Positions 45,446-54,897 are shown, numbered from the stretch's first letter. The stretch is 64,000 bases of DNA from Paracoccaceae bacterium (GCA_014872815.1 WKFK01000008.1:240534-304533), one strand, 5' to 3'. Program-made: numbers and translations. Notes: generated by a model not told the origin, from the sequence alone.

Positions 45446-46449
45446 CCGCGGGCCTCTGATGTATTGGATAGGAGAAGGAAAACAAAAAATGGCGCGCCGA
45501 ACATCGCGGTTAGAATACCAGCCGACACCTCCAGTGGGGCAAACAATGCGCGTCCGGCAGCGTCAGCAACCACTACCAGGATTGCGCCCACGAGCATCGC
45601 AACTGGGAGTAGGCCGCGATGCGTGCCTCCGACCATTTGGCGGGCGATGTGCGGTGCCATCAGGCCCACAAACCCGAGCACGCCAACAACACTGACGGAA
45701 AGTGCCGCGAGCAATGTTGCCAAAGCCAAAAGGACCAGTCGCTCGCGCCGCACATTTAATCCCAAGCTGGTTGCCTGGGCGGTGCCAAGGCGGATCAGGT
45801 CAAGGCGATAAGAGTACAGAAGTGTAATTGCGGATAGGCCCACAAGGAGGGGCCAAACCGCATTAAGGTGTGCCCAACCGCGATTCCATAGGGAACCTGT
45901 CATCCAGACCAAAGGTGCAGAGACCTCATACAGCTCTGACGTGGCCAGAATGAAATCCACGGCTGCGTCGCAGGTCATGCCAATCGCAATGCCAACCAAG
46001 GCCAATCGGGCGGGGGACACCGTGGCAATTTCTGCGACGGTAAAGATTGCAGCCGCTGCCAAAATTCCGCCACAGGCAGCTACGACAGGCAGCCAGTTGA
46101 GGTTCAATGTCGGCGCTAAGATAAATGTGAGCAGCACGCCCAAGGCGGCGCCCGAGTTGATCCCGATGATTTTTGGGCTGGCGAGGGGATTGCGCAAGAG
46201 GGCCTGCACAATAGCGCCGGAAAGGGCGAGGCTGCCGCCTGTGCAAAACGCAAGCAGGCTGCGCGGCAAGCGGGATTTGTTGATAATGAAACTCTGCTTA
46301 GGTCCGTCCAGATCAAACAACGTATTGATAATTGTGGCAATTGGGATGTGCACAGCCCCTGCGGAGAGGCTCCAGAGGAATACGGCTATGGCTGCAAAGG
46401 TCAGGCCCAATAGGGTCCATATGAGCCGGGTTGAGCTGGCGTGTCTCAT
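45442..46449 (-). CDS. Iron-siderophore ABC transporter permease (FecD-like)
   Basis: About 335 residues from the ATG that overlaps the preceding permease stop (a longer TTG-started frame begins 13 codons earlier). About nine to ten transmembrane helices; 'GGSLALSGAIVQALLRNPLASPKIIGINSGAALG' region and 'VGLMAPHIARQMVGGTHR' (coupling motif) are FecCD landmarks. Confidence 0.92.
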   Translation of the reverse strand: MRHASSTRLIWTLLGLTFAAIAVFLWSLSAGAVHIPIATIINTLFDLDGPKQSFIINKSRLPRSLLAFCTGGSLALSGAIVQALLRNPLASPKIIGINSGAALGVLLTFILAPTLNLNWLPVVAACGGILAAAAIFTVAEIATVSPARLALVGIAIGMTCDAAVDFILATSELYEVSAPLVWMTGSLWNRGWAHLNAVWPLLVGLSAITLLYSYRLDLIRLGTAQATSLGLNVRRERLVLLALATLLAALSVSVVGVLGFVGLMAPHIARQMVGGTHRGLLPVAMLVGAILVVVADAAGRALFAPLEVSAGILTAMFGAPFFVFLLLSNTSEARG

Positions 46450-47444
46450 GAGACATCTCGCGCAAAGATGGTGTGCCACAAGAACCAAGGCGCGCCCATC
46501 AGGGCTGCGACGACGCCGATCGGGGCTTCGATTGGCGCGGTTAAGGTTTTGGAGAGGCCGTCGGCAAACAGCATCAGCGCCGCGCCTAGCAAGGCTGTCG
46601 TCGGGGTCAAAACGCGATGATCTCCGCCAAAAAGGAACTTTGCGAGGTGGGGGACGATCAGGCCCGCAAAGGCAATTGGGCCCGCCACAGTAACGCTGGC
46701 TCCCGCCAACGCGGCTGCAACGATTGTTCCTAGCAGCAGTGTGATGCGGGGATCAGCGCCAAGACCGCGGGCGGAGGCTTGTCCCAGCGCCATGAGGTTG
46801 AACCTTTGGGCCATGACGAGGGAGGCCAAGAAGCCCGGGACGGCCCAGACAGCGAGACGTTTGGTTTCGGACCAGCGGATGTCGGTAATGTCGCCGACGG
46901 TCCAGCGGATCACCGAGCGGGCAATGTCATCGTCCAGTGTGTAAGTGAACCGCACCATGGCGTAGGAAAACGCACCAACAGCAACGCCGCCTAACACAAG
47001 TCGGAGGGAGTCGATTTTGCCACCGAAGCCGCCGGAAATTGCAAAAGTTACCACACCGGCGGTTAGGGCTCCGGTTAAAGCGTAAAGGTCCAGCGGCAGG
47101 TCTATAGTGTTGGGAAGAACCACGCCCAACGCAAGGCCAAGCGCTGCGCCCTGATTGATCCCAAGGATGGCTGGGGAGGCCAGTGGGTTTCGGGTAATGG
47201 CTTGCAGAACGAGGCCAGCCATACCCAGGTTCACACCCAAAAGCGCAGCCGCGCATGTGCGCGGCATGCGAATGTCAAAGAGGACAGTCCGCGCCATGCC
47301 TTCCGGGCGAAAGATGTCGGCCAGCCCGACGTCTGTTCTTCCACCCGTGGCGAGCGAAAACAAAGTGCCGCAAGAAATTGCCAACGTCAGGCAGACGATG
47401 GAGATTTTGAGCGGCACGCTGCTGGACTGCCCCCTTAGAGCCAT
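46446..47444 (-). CDS. Iron-siderophore ABC transporter permease (FecC-like)
   Basis: About 332 residues from ATG 47442-47444 (GTG at 47445-47447 is an alternative overlapping the binding-protein stop). 'NLGMAGLVLQAITRNPLASPAILGINQGAALG' region and 'AGLIVPHLAKFLFGGDHR' identify it as a FecCD permease. It forms the heterodimeric channel with the next gene. Confidence 0.92.
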   Translation of the reverse strand: MALRGQSSSVPLKISIVCLTLAISCGTLFSLATGGRTDVGLADIFRPEGMARTVLFDIRMPRTCAAALLGVNLGMAGLVLQAITRNPLASPAILGINQGAALGLALGVVLPNTIDLPLDLYALTGALTAGVVTFAISGGFGGKIDSLRLVLGGVAVGAFSYAMVRFTYTLDDDIARSVIRWTVGDITDIRWSETKRLAVWAVPGFLASLVMAQRFNLMALGQASARGLGADPRITLLLGTIVAAALAGASVTVAGPIAFAGLIVPHLAKFLFGGDHRVLTPTTALLGAALMLFADGLSKTLTAPIEAPIGVVAALMGAPWFLWHTIFARDVS

Positions 47445-48355
47445 CACTGTTTCATGATCTCTACAATATCGGCTGCAGTCATCTCTGCCGCCAACATGCC
47501 GCGCAGGCGGGACCAGTTATGAGCGGTGACGTTGAAGACCTTTTCAGACTTAACCGCTGTCAAATCTTCAAAGAGCGTTTCGCCTTTCCAGCTGTCGACT
47601 TGGCTTGGGTTTGCGTAGGCCCCAAAGATTAGAATATCCGGGTTCACTTCGGAGAGTTGTTCCAGCGTGGTCGGGACATAGACCTTTTCGTAGACGTCGC
47701 CGTCTGCTGGCTTCATTGTGCTGTCAAAGCCAAACATCTCTAAAAGGGAGCCATTGTAGCTCACTGGTGCGTGCAGCCACAGACCGGTGGCATTGGTCAC
47801 ACCAAATTGAGCGGACAGGCCTTCAGACAGGGGTTTAAGCTGGGAGACATATGCGTCCATTGTGGCTTTGTGCTGAGTGATGCGCGCGTCCATTTCGTCC
47901 TTTTTGCCTATGGCTTCGCCAATCACGGCCATTTGGGCAACGGAGTCGTGGTAATCGCCACCTAGGCTGTCCAATACAATGGTTGGGGCAATCTCAGACA
48001 GGGTGTCATAGGCGGCGGAATGACGTGTCTTGTCCGCGATGATGAGGTCGGGCGCCAGAGATGCGATCACCTCCAAACTAGGCGTTTTCCGCGTGCCGAC
48101 AGAGATCCATTCATCGCCAATAATGTCTGTATAGGCTGGGATAACACGGTCACGTTTGTTGTCGTCTGCAATGCCCACCGGGGCAACGCCAACAGATGCC
48201 AGCGCATCAATGAAACTGAACTCCAGCACCACGATCCGTTGGACATCGTCAGGCACGTCGGTGGTGCCTGCTTCATGGGTGATTTCTCCGGCGGAGAGGG
48301 GCGTTGTGGCGAGTGCAGCGCACAGGCCAAACACAGCAAAAATATTGCGCTTCAT
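47444..48355 (-). CDS. Iron-siderophore periplasmic binding protein (FecB/FatB-like)
   Basis: 303 residues from ATG 48353-48355, preceded by GAGG; the frame is open further upstream but without signal-peptide logic. A Sec signal precedes 'LSAGEITHEAG'. 'RIVVLEFSFIDALASVGVAPVGIADD' and 'PDLIIADKTRHSAAYDTLSEIAPTI' are cluster A-III/TroA-like binder motifs, typical of ferric citrate or hydroxamate siderophores. First gene of a four-gene importer operon. No TonB receptor lies in the window. Confidence 0.88.
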   Translation of the reverse strand: MKRNIFAVFGLCAALATTPLSAGEITHEAGTTDVPDDVQRIVVLEFSFIDALASVGVAPVGIADDNKRDRVIPAYTDIIGDEWISVGTRKTPSLEVIASLAPDLIIADKTRHSAAYDTLSEIAPTIVLDSLGGDYHDSVAQMAVIGEAIGKKDEMDARITQHKATMDAYVSQLKPLSEGLSAQFGVTNATGLWLHAPVSYNGSLLEMFGFDSTMKPADGDVYEKVYVPTTLEQLSEVNPDILIFGAYANPSQVDSWKGETLFEDLTAVKSEKVFNVTAHNWSRLRGMLAAEMTAADIVEIMKQ

Positions 48356-48568
48356 CTGATCCTCGAGACTGAGTTGGATGGCTTGCGCAAAGGCTGGCTG
48401 ATGCGCGCATCTATACGACTTAGAGTGCGGTGCGCAAGAGCTACAAATCCTTTTCAAATAATGACTTGTACTGAAATCAAGAGAAGATGTGTTGAAAGTG
48501 ACTTCACATTGGGTTTTGCGGGTGGTCTTGCTTTGGTGCGTTCTGCTTTGGTGCGTTCTGCTTTCGGT
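48356..48568. promoter_or_regulatory. Upstream region of the iron importer
   Basis: A 213-base gap between the M16 gene and the binding protein, both read leftward. It must hold the importer promoter. The stretch 48448-48475 (TCCTTTTCAAATAATGACT and flanks) is AT-rich, but I cannot match it confidently to a Fur, Irr or RirA consensus. Confidence 0.35.
48531..48560. repeat. 15-base exact tandem duplication
   Basis: CTTTGGTGCGTTCTG occurs twice head to tail (48531-48545, 48546-48560), followed by a partial third (CTTTCGG). It lies just past the stop codon of the M16 gene at 48569, so it does not alter the protein. Confidence 0.9.
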
Positions 48569-49954
48569 CTAGTTTTGCGCTGTGGACAATGCTCGGAGGC
48601 AGTGACTGAGCGGTGTGTTGGGCGGAAGGGCGCAATAGCCCTCTGATTTCTGTGTTGCGCTGGGCTTAGGGCCGCCGCCAACCAAAACCAAAAGAAACTC
48701 GTCTATGGCAGGGAGGAACGTGTCCGCCTTTTCTATTACCGCATCCACCGAGGCCTGTTCCAAAGCCGTGAAAACCGGAAGGGAGATCTCGTCGCTAGCG
48801 CCATTGGGATATTCAAACAGGAGTTGGCGTACACCCCACACCGGGCGATTGAAGAAGTAGTTGCCGAAATCCTGCACGATGCGGTTATGTTGAGTAGACA
48901 ACTCGCCCGAGTTTACGTTCCCGGTTCGTGTGGAGGTGTAGATGTCCCGCATTTTCTGGTAGATTTCAGGCCAGCGGTTTGCCGCAACTGTCGCGCTGAC
49001 CGAGATGATGGCCCGGTTCTTTCCCATAGGGACATAGTCGGAGCGGGGGGCGTAGGCTGCGCGCATATCCTGACGCAGGATGCGAAACATCTCGGAGCCT
49101 TGATTGGCGCCGATGTAATCTACCAAGAGATTGGCGCCAACTACGGCCTCCGCATTCTCAAATTTTGCCGCTTTGACCAACAGGATAAGGGTTTCTGACG
49201 CATTTGGGTCAGTGAAATGAATGATCCCCTTCGGCAGGGAGAATGTGGTTTGGTCTTCACCGCCAAAGAAAGAGGTCCATCTCTCAAAAGTCGTTCCCAG
49301 TGTCACGGGCGCACTGGGGAGTTTTTCGACCAGCTTGCGGGCGCGGCGTTCAACCTCTGCATCGCCAGACCGCAGGATAACCTGCTCTGGGCGACCAAAG
49401 CGAATGCTGTTCTGGAATGCGCCAAGGTCATGAGGCGCTGTTGGGAAGTCGAGAAAAAACGCAACCTCGTTCAAGAGGTCGTTGGGCCTGCGGGTCTTGC
49501 TGGAAAGGTTGAGGCGCGAGCCTTCCAGTTCCCGCGCATACCATGCTTCGGTGTAGTTTGGCTCCAGCAAGGTGTTTTCCAGATGGACGAGTGTTTCTGG
49601 GAATACTTCATTTGGGGCGGTGACAGTCAGGAGCAACTTGTTGCCATTGGTCGCAACGGTTTGGGAGATACCTTTGAGGCGCAGGTAATCGTATATTTCG
49701 GGGGCAGAACGGGTTTCGGTGCCGCCAAAAGCCGTGCTTGAGAGCGCCGCTTTGAGGTGTGTGATGCGCCGTTGGTCCGGTTGGTTTATGTCCCAAACTA
49801 GAGTGATGGCAGACAGCCCATTGCGGAGCGGAACCAGATACACGAGACGGGTGTCTTTGTTGGTTGCTATGAGGTCCGCACTGGCCTGAGACGCAGGAAG
49901 CAAAGACAGGCAAACCGCAAGGGCAGCGGCCAAATGTGTCGCGATTTTGCGCAT
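48569..49954 (-). CDS. M16 family peptidase-like protein, non-catalytic subunit
   Basis: A 461-residue protein with a signal peptide (cleavage about residue 27, 'ASA-DL'). The M16 fold is recognisable ('LLVKAAKFENAEAVVGANLLVDYIG', 'YAPRSDYVPMG'), but the HxxEH zinc motif is absent: the corresponding segment reads 'RITHLKAALSSTAFGG'. It starts one base after the catalytic subunit stop, so the two probably form an exported heterodimer of the mitochondrial-processing-peptidase type. Confidence 0.85.
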   Translation of the reverse strand: MRKIATHLAAALAVCLSLLPASQASADLIATNKDTRLVYLVPLRNGLSAITLVWDINQPDQRRITHLKAALSSTAFGGTETRSAPEIYDYLRLKGISQTVATNGNKLLLTVTAPNEVFPETLVHLENTLLEPNYTEAWYARELEGSRLNLSSKTRRPNDLLNEVAFFLDFPTAPHDLGAFQNSIRFGRPEQVILRSGDAEVERRARKLVEKLPSAPVTLGTTFERWTSFFGGEDQTTFSLPKGIIHFTDPNASETLILLVKAAKFENAEAVVGANLLVDYIGANQGSEMFRILRQDMRAAYAPRSDYVPMGKNRAIISVSATVAANRWPEIYQKMRDIYTSTRTGNVNSGELSTQHNRIVQDFGNYFFNRPVWGVRQLLFEYPNGASDEISLPVFTALEQASVDAVIEKADTFLPAIDEFLLVLVGGGPKPSATQKSEGYCALPPNTPLSHCLRALSTAQN

Positions 49955-49955
49955 A

Positions 49956-51245
49956 TCAATCTACCTTTTTTGCCAAAACAACCGCCGTCGCGGACGGGCG
50001 CATCGTGGTGTGGATGAAATCGCGCACCTTTTGATCTGAGGTTTCATTGAGCATGTCTTCGAGCACGGTAGGTGTGACAGGCGGGAAGCCATCTGCAGCC
50101 ACGTTTTTTAAGAAAAGCAGGAAAGACCGAGGATTGCGCGCGGCGGCGCGCGCGTTCACAATCGCTTTCTTTCGAGATTCTTGAATTTCTTCTGCTGTGA
50201 TTGGCTCATTCAGAAGGGTCGCCATCGTCTTAACGAGATTTGCGTGCGCGGCGGCCAAGCTAAATCCGGGCATAAGTTGCACGTCAATCGTCAATTCCAG
50301 ATCGGCGTTTTTTGCAAAGTACCAATCAATATTATTGCTGAGGAACCTGAGATCGCCAAAGTATAGAGCCTTCTGCAAGCGCGCGTTCAGGATGTCGACT
50401 GCAATAAAAAACGTGCCCTGCATGTCAATGCTGGTCTGTTGATCGGCAAAATCAACGAACTTTGCGTAGACCAGCGTGTCACGGGGGAGTGCACTGGACT
50501 CAATAGTCTCTACAGAACGCAGGTCGGGCTTTGGCTTGTGATCCAGCCAAGGCTTTGGGGGGACAGCTGAGGGTTGGGTGTCTCCAAACGTCTGTGACAC
50601 CAACTCGGCCACAGTGTCGGCGTCAATTTTCCCTGAGACAATCAATGTGACGTTGGATGGAACGTAGTGTTCACTGTGAAATTTGTGAGCCGCCTCAAGG
50701 TTCAAATTGGGGAGATCCTCCACCGGATTGCCAGCCCGGCCACGCAAGGTGCCGTAAAGGTTTTGAAGTACCGCCCTGTGCAGCCAACGGCGGGGCGAGG
50801 TGCGTTCCCCGAGCAGGGTTTCTCGGTGAACAATATCAATTTCACTGTCGGCAAACCCATCAGGAAGGTTTGGCGGATCAAGCACGGCTCGAGACAGGCG
50901 TAAGAGTTTTTCCAGCTCGGTTGGCGGGCCAGAATTGGTATAGACCGTCGATACATTGTAGGTTGTTGCGTGAATGTCGCGTTCGCGGGCTTGGCGTAAG
51001 ACGGTTGCGTCTGCGGAAAATGCGGCCAAGTGTTCCGTTAAATGCGCTGTGCCGGATGGGTTCGGGTCGTCATAAGCGCCAGACAACACAATGAGCTGCA
51101 CATCGACACGGTGATATGTGTCTGTTGGAACGACATAGGCCGCATGAAGCCCGCCTATTTGGGTCAATGGGATGATTTCTTGCGTCTGTGCGGCACTGCC
51201 AAGTGCCACAAAAACCATAACGAGAAAGTGCCAACCTGCGCGCAT
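49956..51245 (-). CDS. M16 family zinc peptidase, catalytic subunit
   Basis: A 429-residue exported protein (signal cleavage about residue 20). 'SGTAHLTEHLAAF' carries the inverted zinc motif HxxEH and 'FADSEIDIVHRE' supplies the distal Glu. It degrades or processes peptides in the periplasm. It forms a pair with the HxxEH-less subunit downstream. Confidence 0.9.
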   Translation of the reverse strand: MRAGWHFLVMVFVALGSAAQTQEIIPLTQIGGLHAAYVVPTDTYHRVDVQLIVLSGAYDDPNPSGTAHLTEHLAAFSADATVLRQARERDIHATTYNVSTVYTNSGPPTELEKLLRLSRAVLDPPNLPDGFADSEIDIVHRETLLGERTSPRRWLHRAVLQNLYGTLRGRAGNPVEDLPNLNLEAAHKFHSEHYVPSNVTLIVSGKIDADTVAELVSQTFGDTQPSAVPPKPWLDHKPKPDLRSVETIESSALPRDTLVYAKFVDFADQQTSIDMQGTFFIAVDILNARLQKALYFGDLRFLSNNIDWYFAKNADLELTIDVQLMPGFSLAAAHANLVKTMATLLNEPITAEEIQESRKKAIVNARAAARNPRSFLLFLKNVAADGFPPVTPTVLEDMLNETSDQKVRDFIHTTMRPSATAVVLAKKVD

Positions 51246-51522
51246 TTGGTGCCTTTAAATTTTTGCTTCTGCCGGGAGGAGTGCTTCACTCCTGCCAAAA
51301 AGAACTGTGATAGCAATTATCGTTAGGGTTGCGTTAAAATGGGCGCAGGTTCAAGCACGTTCCGTGGAGCTGCTTCGAGATTGTCCCATTGACACATGCA
51401 AAGAGACAGAATGTCCCTTTCAGAGCGGGTCAAGCTGATTAAGGTTTGTTTGTGTTGCGCTTTTTCTTGGCTTTGAGATAACGCGAAAGGTGTTTTGAAG
51501 TCCTCCACGAAAGAGATTTGCG
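51246..51522. promoter_or_regulatory. Divergent region between M16 pair and PLP enzyme
   Basis: A 277-base gap without a gene. AGGAGTG-ctt-CACTCCT (about 51279-51295) forms a 7-base stem in the M16 leader. TGATAGCAATTATCG (about 51308-51322) is a partial palindrome vaguely like a Fur box. AAAGAGATTTGCG precedes the PLP gene without a classical Shine-Dalgarno. Confidence 0.35.
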
Positions 51523-52701
51523 ATGTCCCTAAAAAACCGCGCCGCTTTGGCAACTCGAGTTATCCATGCCGGTCAGGAGCCAGATCCGGCAACGGGTGCG
51601 GTGGTGCCTCCGCTGTACACGGCAACGACGTTTGTTCAGGACGGGATCGGGAAAAATCGTGGGTATGACTATTCGCGATCAGGAAACCCAACTCGCCAGC
51701 GGGTTGAGACCTGCCTCGCGGATCTGGAAAATGCTGCAGCGGCGTTTGTCTTTCCTTCCGGTCTGTCTGCTGCATCCATCATGGTGGCAACTCTGAAACC
51801 AGGGGCACGGATTGTGGCTCATGAAGACCTGTATGGTGGGGTTTACCGGCTATTGGCGCAGGTGGCGCCTGCCATGTCTGGTGTGCAGGTTGATTTGATT
51901 GACTTTTGCGACACTGAAACTCTCGCCGCGTCGGCACAAGGCGCGGACCTCCTTTGGTTTGAAACGCCTTCAAATCCGCTGTTAAAGGTTGTCGACTTGC
52001 AGGCGGTGGCTGCGATTGCACGCGATGTTGGGGCGGTGTCCGTGTGTGACAGCACGTTTGCGTCGCCTTGTGGTCAACTCCCATTGGATCACGGCATTGA
52101 TGTGGTGATGCATTCTGCGACCAAGTTTTTGGGTGGGCATTCCGACTTTCTGGGTGGCGTCTTGGCGGTTTCAGAGCGGGCACCAAAGGGGTTGGCAGAT
52201 CGTGTTGGTTATCTGCAAAATGCGCTGGGCGCGGTGATGTGTCCAAGCGATTGCGCACTTTTGTTGCGGTCATTGCGGACATTGGCATTGCGTGTGGAAC
52301 GCCAAGGCGCTTCGGCAGCGTTTTTGGCGCAGCAGCTGGAAGCACAGGCAGAAGAGTTTGGCATCTCGGAGGTGATTTATCCGGGGCTTGCTTCACATCC
52401 CGGGCATGGTGTCGCGGCGCAGCAGATGACCAGTTTTGGCGCCTTGATTTCGCTTCGGTTGACCGGAGGGACCAAGCGTGTGGAGCGTGTTTTGACATCT
52501 ACCGAGTTGTTTCACTTCGCGGTCAGCCTGGGCAGCGTCGAAAGTTTGATCCAGCATCCGGCTTCTTTGACCCATGCGGCAGTGGCCGAGGAACATAGGG
52601 AGAAAATCAGTATCGGTGATGATCTGGTTCGCTTGTCGGTGGGCTGCGAAGATCCGAACGATTTGTTGGCAGATCTGGTGAGCGCGTTTGCGGCTGGGTA
52701 G
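51523..52701 (+). CDS. Cys/Met metabolism PLP-dependent enzyme (cystathionine gamma-synthase/lyase family)
   Basis: A 392-residue fold-type I PLP enzyme. 'GYDYSRSGNPTRQRVETCLADLE' near the N-terminus, 'WFETPSNPLLKV', 'CDSTFASP' and the Schiff-base Lys in 'HSATKFLGGHSD' are diagnostic. It catalyses gamma-replacement or elimination on homoserine or cystathionine derivatives; synthase versus lyase cannot be decided from sequence by eye. Monocistronic. Confidence 0.88.
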   Translation: MSLKNRAALATRVIHAGQEPDPATGAVVPPLYTATTFVQDGIGKNRGYDYSRSGNPTRQRVETCLADLENAAAAFVFPSGLSAASIMVATLKPGARIVAHEDLYGGVYRLLAQVAPAMSGVQVDLIDFCDTETLAASAQGADLLWFETPSNPLLKVVDLQAVAAIARDVGAVSVCDSTFASPCGQLPLDHGIDVVMHSATKFLGGHSDFLGGVLAVSERAPKGLADRVGYLQNALGAVMCPSDCALLLRSLRTLALRVERQGASAAFLAQQLEAQAEEFGISEVIYPGLASHPGHGVAAQQMTSFGALISLRLTGGTKRVERVLTSTELFHFAVSLGSVESLIQHPASLTHAAVAEEHREKISIGDDLVRLSVGCEDPNDLLADLVSAFAAG

Positions 52702-52845
52702 CGGGCGGGTGTTTCCAAGGGCAGATCGAAGCCAAGTTGCCGCCCTGAGATGAATAGCGGCCTGTTGTCAAAGCAGAACTATTGTTTTGAGGAGGCTGCC
52801 ATCTGGTGTAGAGTTGTTTTGCTACATTTGTGAAGGATCTATTGG

Positions 52846-53259
52846 ATGACACCTGAACAGATTTCCCTTGTGCAGGATAGTTTTCGCAAAGTTGCCCCGA
52901 TTGCGGATCATATTGCTGACTTGTTTTATGATCGCTTGTTTGCAATCGCGCCGGAAACGCGCGCTTTGTTTGTGGACGATTTGGCGGAGCAGAAGAGAAA
53001 ACTCATGCAGATGTTGGGGGCGGCGGTGTCTGGATTGAATAGACTAGACACGCTGCTGCCTGCAGTCGTTCAGCTTGGTGAACGTCATCACAGCTATGAG
53101 GTCGTGCCTGAACACTATGACCAAGTTGGGCAGGCGCTTCTCTGGGCTTTGGAGCAAGGCCTTGGGACCCACTTTAATGGAGATGTGCGTGAAGCGTGGG
53201 CGGCCATTTATGGAACGCTGGCTGACATGATGATCGGGGCAGCGGCGGGGCACACGTGA
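52846..53259 (+). CDS. Single-domain globin
   Basis: A 137-residue globin related to Vitreoscilla haemoglobin and the haem domain of flavohaemoglobins. 'LVQDSFRKVAPIADHIADLFYDRLFAIAPETRALF' covers helices A-C, with a proximal His in 'LGERHHSYEVVPEHY' (F helix). It lacks a reductase domain. Likely roles are NO detoxification or oxygen handling with a separate reductase. It stands alone, 144 bases after the PLP gene. Confidence 0.88.
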   Translation: MTPEQISLVQDSFRKVAPIADHIADLFYDRLFAIAPETRALFVDDLAEQKRKLMQMLGAAVSGLNRLDTLLPAVVQLGERHHSYEVVPEHYDQVGQALLWALEQGLGTHFNGDVREAWAAIYGTLADMMIGAAAGHT

Positions 53260-53307
53260 GAGCGTTTCTTTTGGACGATCCATGTCCATGCTGACTTTGG
53301 TCCATCG

Positions 53308-53345
53308 AAAAAGGGCGACACTGCTCTCGCGATGCCGCCCTTGTT
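53308..53345. terminator. Bidirectional terminator-like hairpin
   Basis: AAGGGCG (53311-53317) pairs with CGCCCTT (53336-53342). A run of A before it gives T's on the minus strand, and GTTT follows on the plus strand. It separates the convergent globin and aldehyde dehydrogenase genes. Confidence 0.55.
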
Positions 53346-53360
53346 TCTAACGATTGGCCT

Positions 53361-53386
53361 GTCCCAGATTTAGGTCCCAGATTTAG
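53361..53386. repeat. 13-base tandem duplication across a stop codon
   Basis: GTCCCAGATTTAG occurs twice in direct tandem (53361-53373 and 53374-53386). The right copy contains the TAA stop of the aldehyde dehydrogenase (53383-53385), so the duplication lies at the gene's 3' end without lengthening it. Confidence 0.88.
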
Positions 53387-54897
53387 GTCTCGGTTGTTGG
53401 GTCCAGCGCCGCTGGCAGGTTTTGATAGCAAACCGGGCGTAGGAAGCGGCGGATAGACAAGGTGCCGACAGACGTTGCGCCAAAGTTGGTGGAGGCCGGG
53501 TATGGTCCGCCATGCACCATTGTGTCGCTCACTTCAACGCCGGTAGGGAAACCGTTGGCAAGAACACGGCCCGCTTTGCGTTCCAGAATAGGCAGAAGGC
53601 TGCGTGCCGCATCGGTATCTGCGTCGTCCATGTGAATGGTGCAGGTCAGCTGACCTTGCAGTTGTTTGGCCACAGCCCGCATTTCGTCTAGGTCTTCTGC
53701 AACCAGGATCACTCCTAGTGGACCAAAGACTTCCTCGCCCAGCACTTCATTGGCGAGCCAGTTCTGTGCGGTGGTTTGGTAGAGATAGGGCGTGGCGCCC
53801 CGCAGGTCACAGCTGGTTTTTAGAAGCTCCTGAACGCCCGTCGTTTCCGCGACCAAGTTTTGGCCTTTGCGATAGGCGGCAGCGATGCCATCGGTGAGCA
53901 TGGTTTGCTCTGGTTGATCTGCGAGTGCAGCCGTGGCCTCTTGGGCAAAGGTTTCTGCGTCGGAACCAGCGAGCACTACTGCAATGCCGGGATTGGTGCA
54001 GAACTGGCCTGCGCCCATGGTGAGGGAGGCTGCCCAACCTGTTGCCAGATCAGCGTGGCGGTTTGCCAGAGCGTTTTCAAAGATGAACATTGGGTTGACG
54101 GACCCCAGTTCACCAAAGAAGGGGATCGGTTCCGGGCGTGCGGCACAGAGGTCAAACAGGGCGCGGCCACCGGCGAGGGACCCTGTGAAGCCCACGGCTT
54201 TGATGAGCGGGTGTTGCACCAGCGCAGAGCCTACGGCACGGTTTCCGCCCTGGATCAGGCTGAAAACGCCAGGATGCATGCCGCAGGATTTGATCGCGGC
54301 GTGGATGGCCTCGGCGATAATTTCACCAGTGCCGGGGTGGGCTGAGTGGCCTTTGACCACAACCGGGCAACCCGCGGCCAATGCGGCGGCTGTGTCGCCT
54401 CCGGCGGTGGAGAAGGCCAGCGGGAAGTTGGAAGCGCCAAACACGGCAACGGGGCCAATCGGGCGCTGCATCATTTTGAGCTCTGGGCGCGGCAGAGGTG
54501 CGCGATCCGGCAGGGCAGGGTCGTGGCGCAGATCAAGATAGTCACCTTTTAGGATGTGCTCGGCAAAGAGGCGCAGCTGGCCGGTGGTGCGGCCACGTTC
54601 CCCTTGAAGGCGGGCTTCGGGCAGGCCGGTTTCTTGGGTGCCAATTTGGGTGATCGCTTCGGCGCGCGCTTCGATTTCGTCAGCGATGGCGTTCAGGAAG
54701 GCTGCGCGATCTGCACGGGTGGAATAGCCAAAGCTCCAGAATGCCTCTTCTGCGGCTTGTACGGCGGCGTCCACGTCGTTGACGGTGCCAACAGAGAACT
54801 CATGGGCCGGGCCGTGGGCCGGTTCGGATGGGAATTTTACGTCGCCGGACACCCAAGTGCCTGCAATCAGATGCTTGCCGTGAGGAACAAAAGTCAT
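53383..54897 (-). CDS. Alpha-ketoglutarate semialdehyde (2,5-dioxovalerate) dehydrogenase
   Basis: A 504-residue aldehyde dehydrogenase of the NADP-preferring KGSADH group. 'FGASNFPLAFSTAGGDTAAALAAGCPVVVKGH' region binds the cofactor, 'GELGSVNPMFIFENA' carries the general-base Glu, and the catalytic Cys lies in 'GQFCTNPGIAVVL'. It performs the last step of trans-4-hydroxyproline breakdown, giving 2-oxoglutarate. It is divergent from nothing but lies just beyond gntR on the same strand, with a GntR-type box 34 bases before its start. Confidence 0.9.
   Translation of the reverse strand: MTFVPHGKHLIAGTWVSGDVKFPSEPAHGPAHEFSVGTVNDVDAAVQAAEEAFWSFGYSTRADRAAFLNAIADEIEARAEAITQIGTQETGLPEARLQGERGRTTGQLRLFAEHILKGDYLDLRHDPALPDRAPLPRPELKMMQRPIGPVAVFGASNFPLAFSTAGGDTAAALAAGCPVVVKGHSAHPGTGEIIAEAIHAAIKSCGMHPGVFSLIQGGNRAVGSALVQHPLIKAVGFTGSLAGGRALFDLCAARPEPIPFFGELGSVNPMFIFENALANRHADLATGWAASLTMGAGQFCTNPGIAVVLAGSDAETFAQEATAALADQPEQTMLTDGIAAAYRKGQNLVAETTGVQELLKTSCDLRGATPYLYQTTAQNWLANEVLGEEVFGPLGVILVAEDLDEMRAVAKQLQGQLTCTIHMDDADTDAARSLLPILERKAGRVLANGFPTGVEVSDTMVHGGPYPASTNFGATSVGTLSIRRFLRPVCYQNLPAALDPTTET

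Noticed and set aside
51308-51322. TGATAGCAATTATCG as a Fur box near the M16 genes.
   Set aside because: Too weak a match and not in front of the iron importer; kept only as a note in the intergenic entry.
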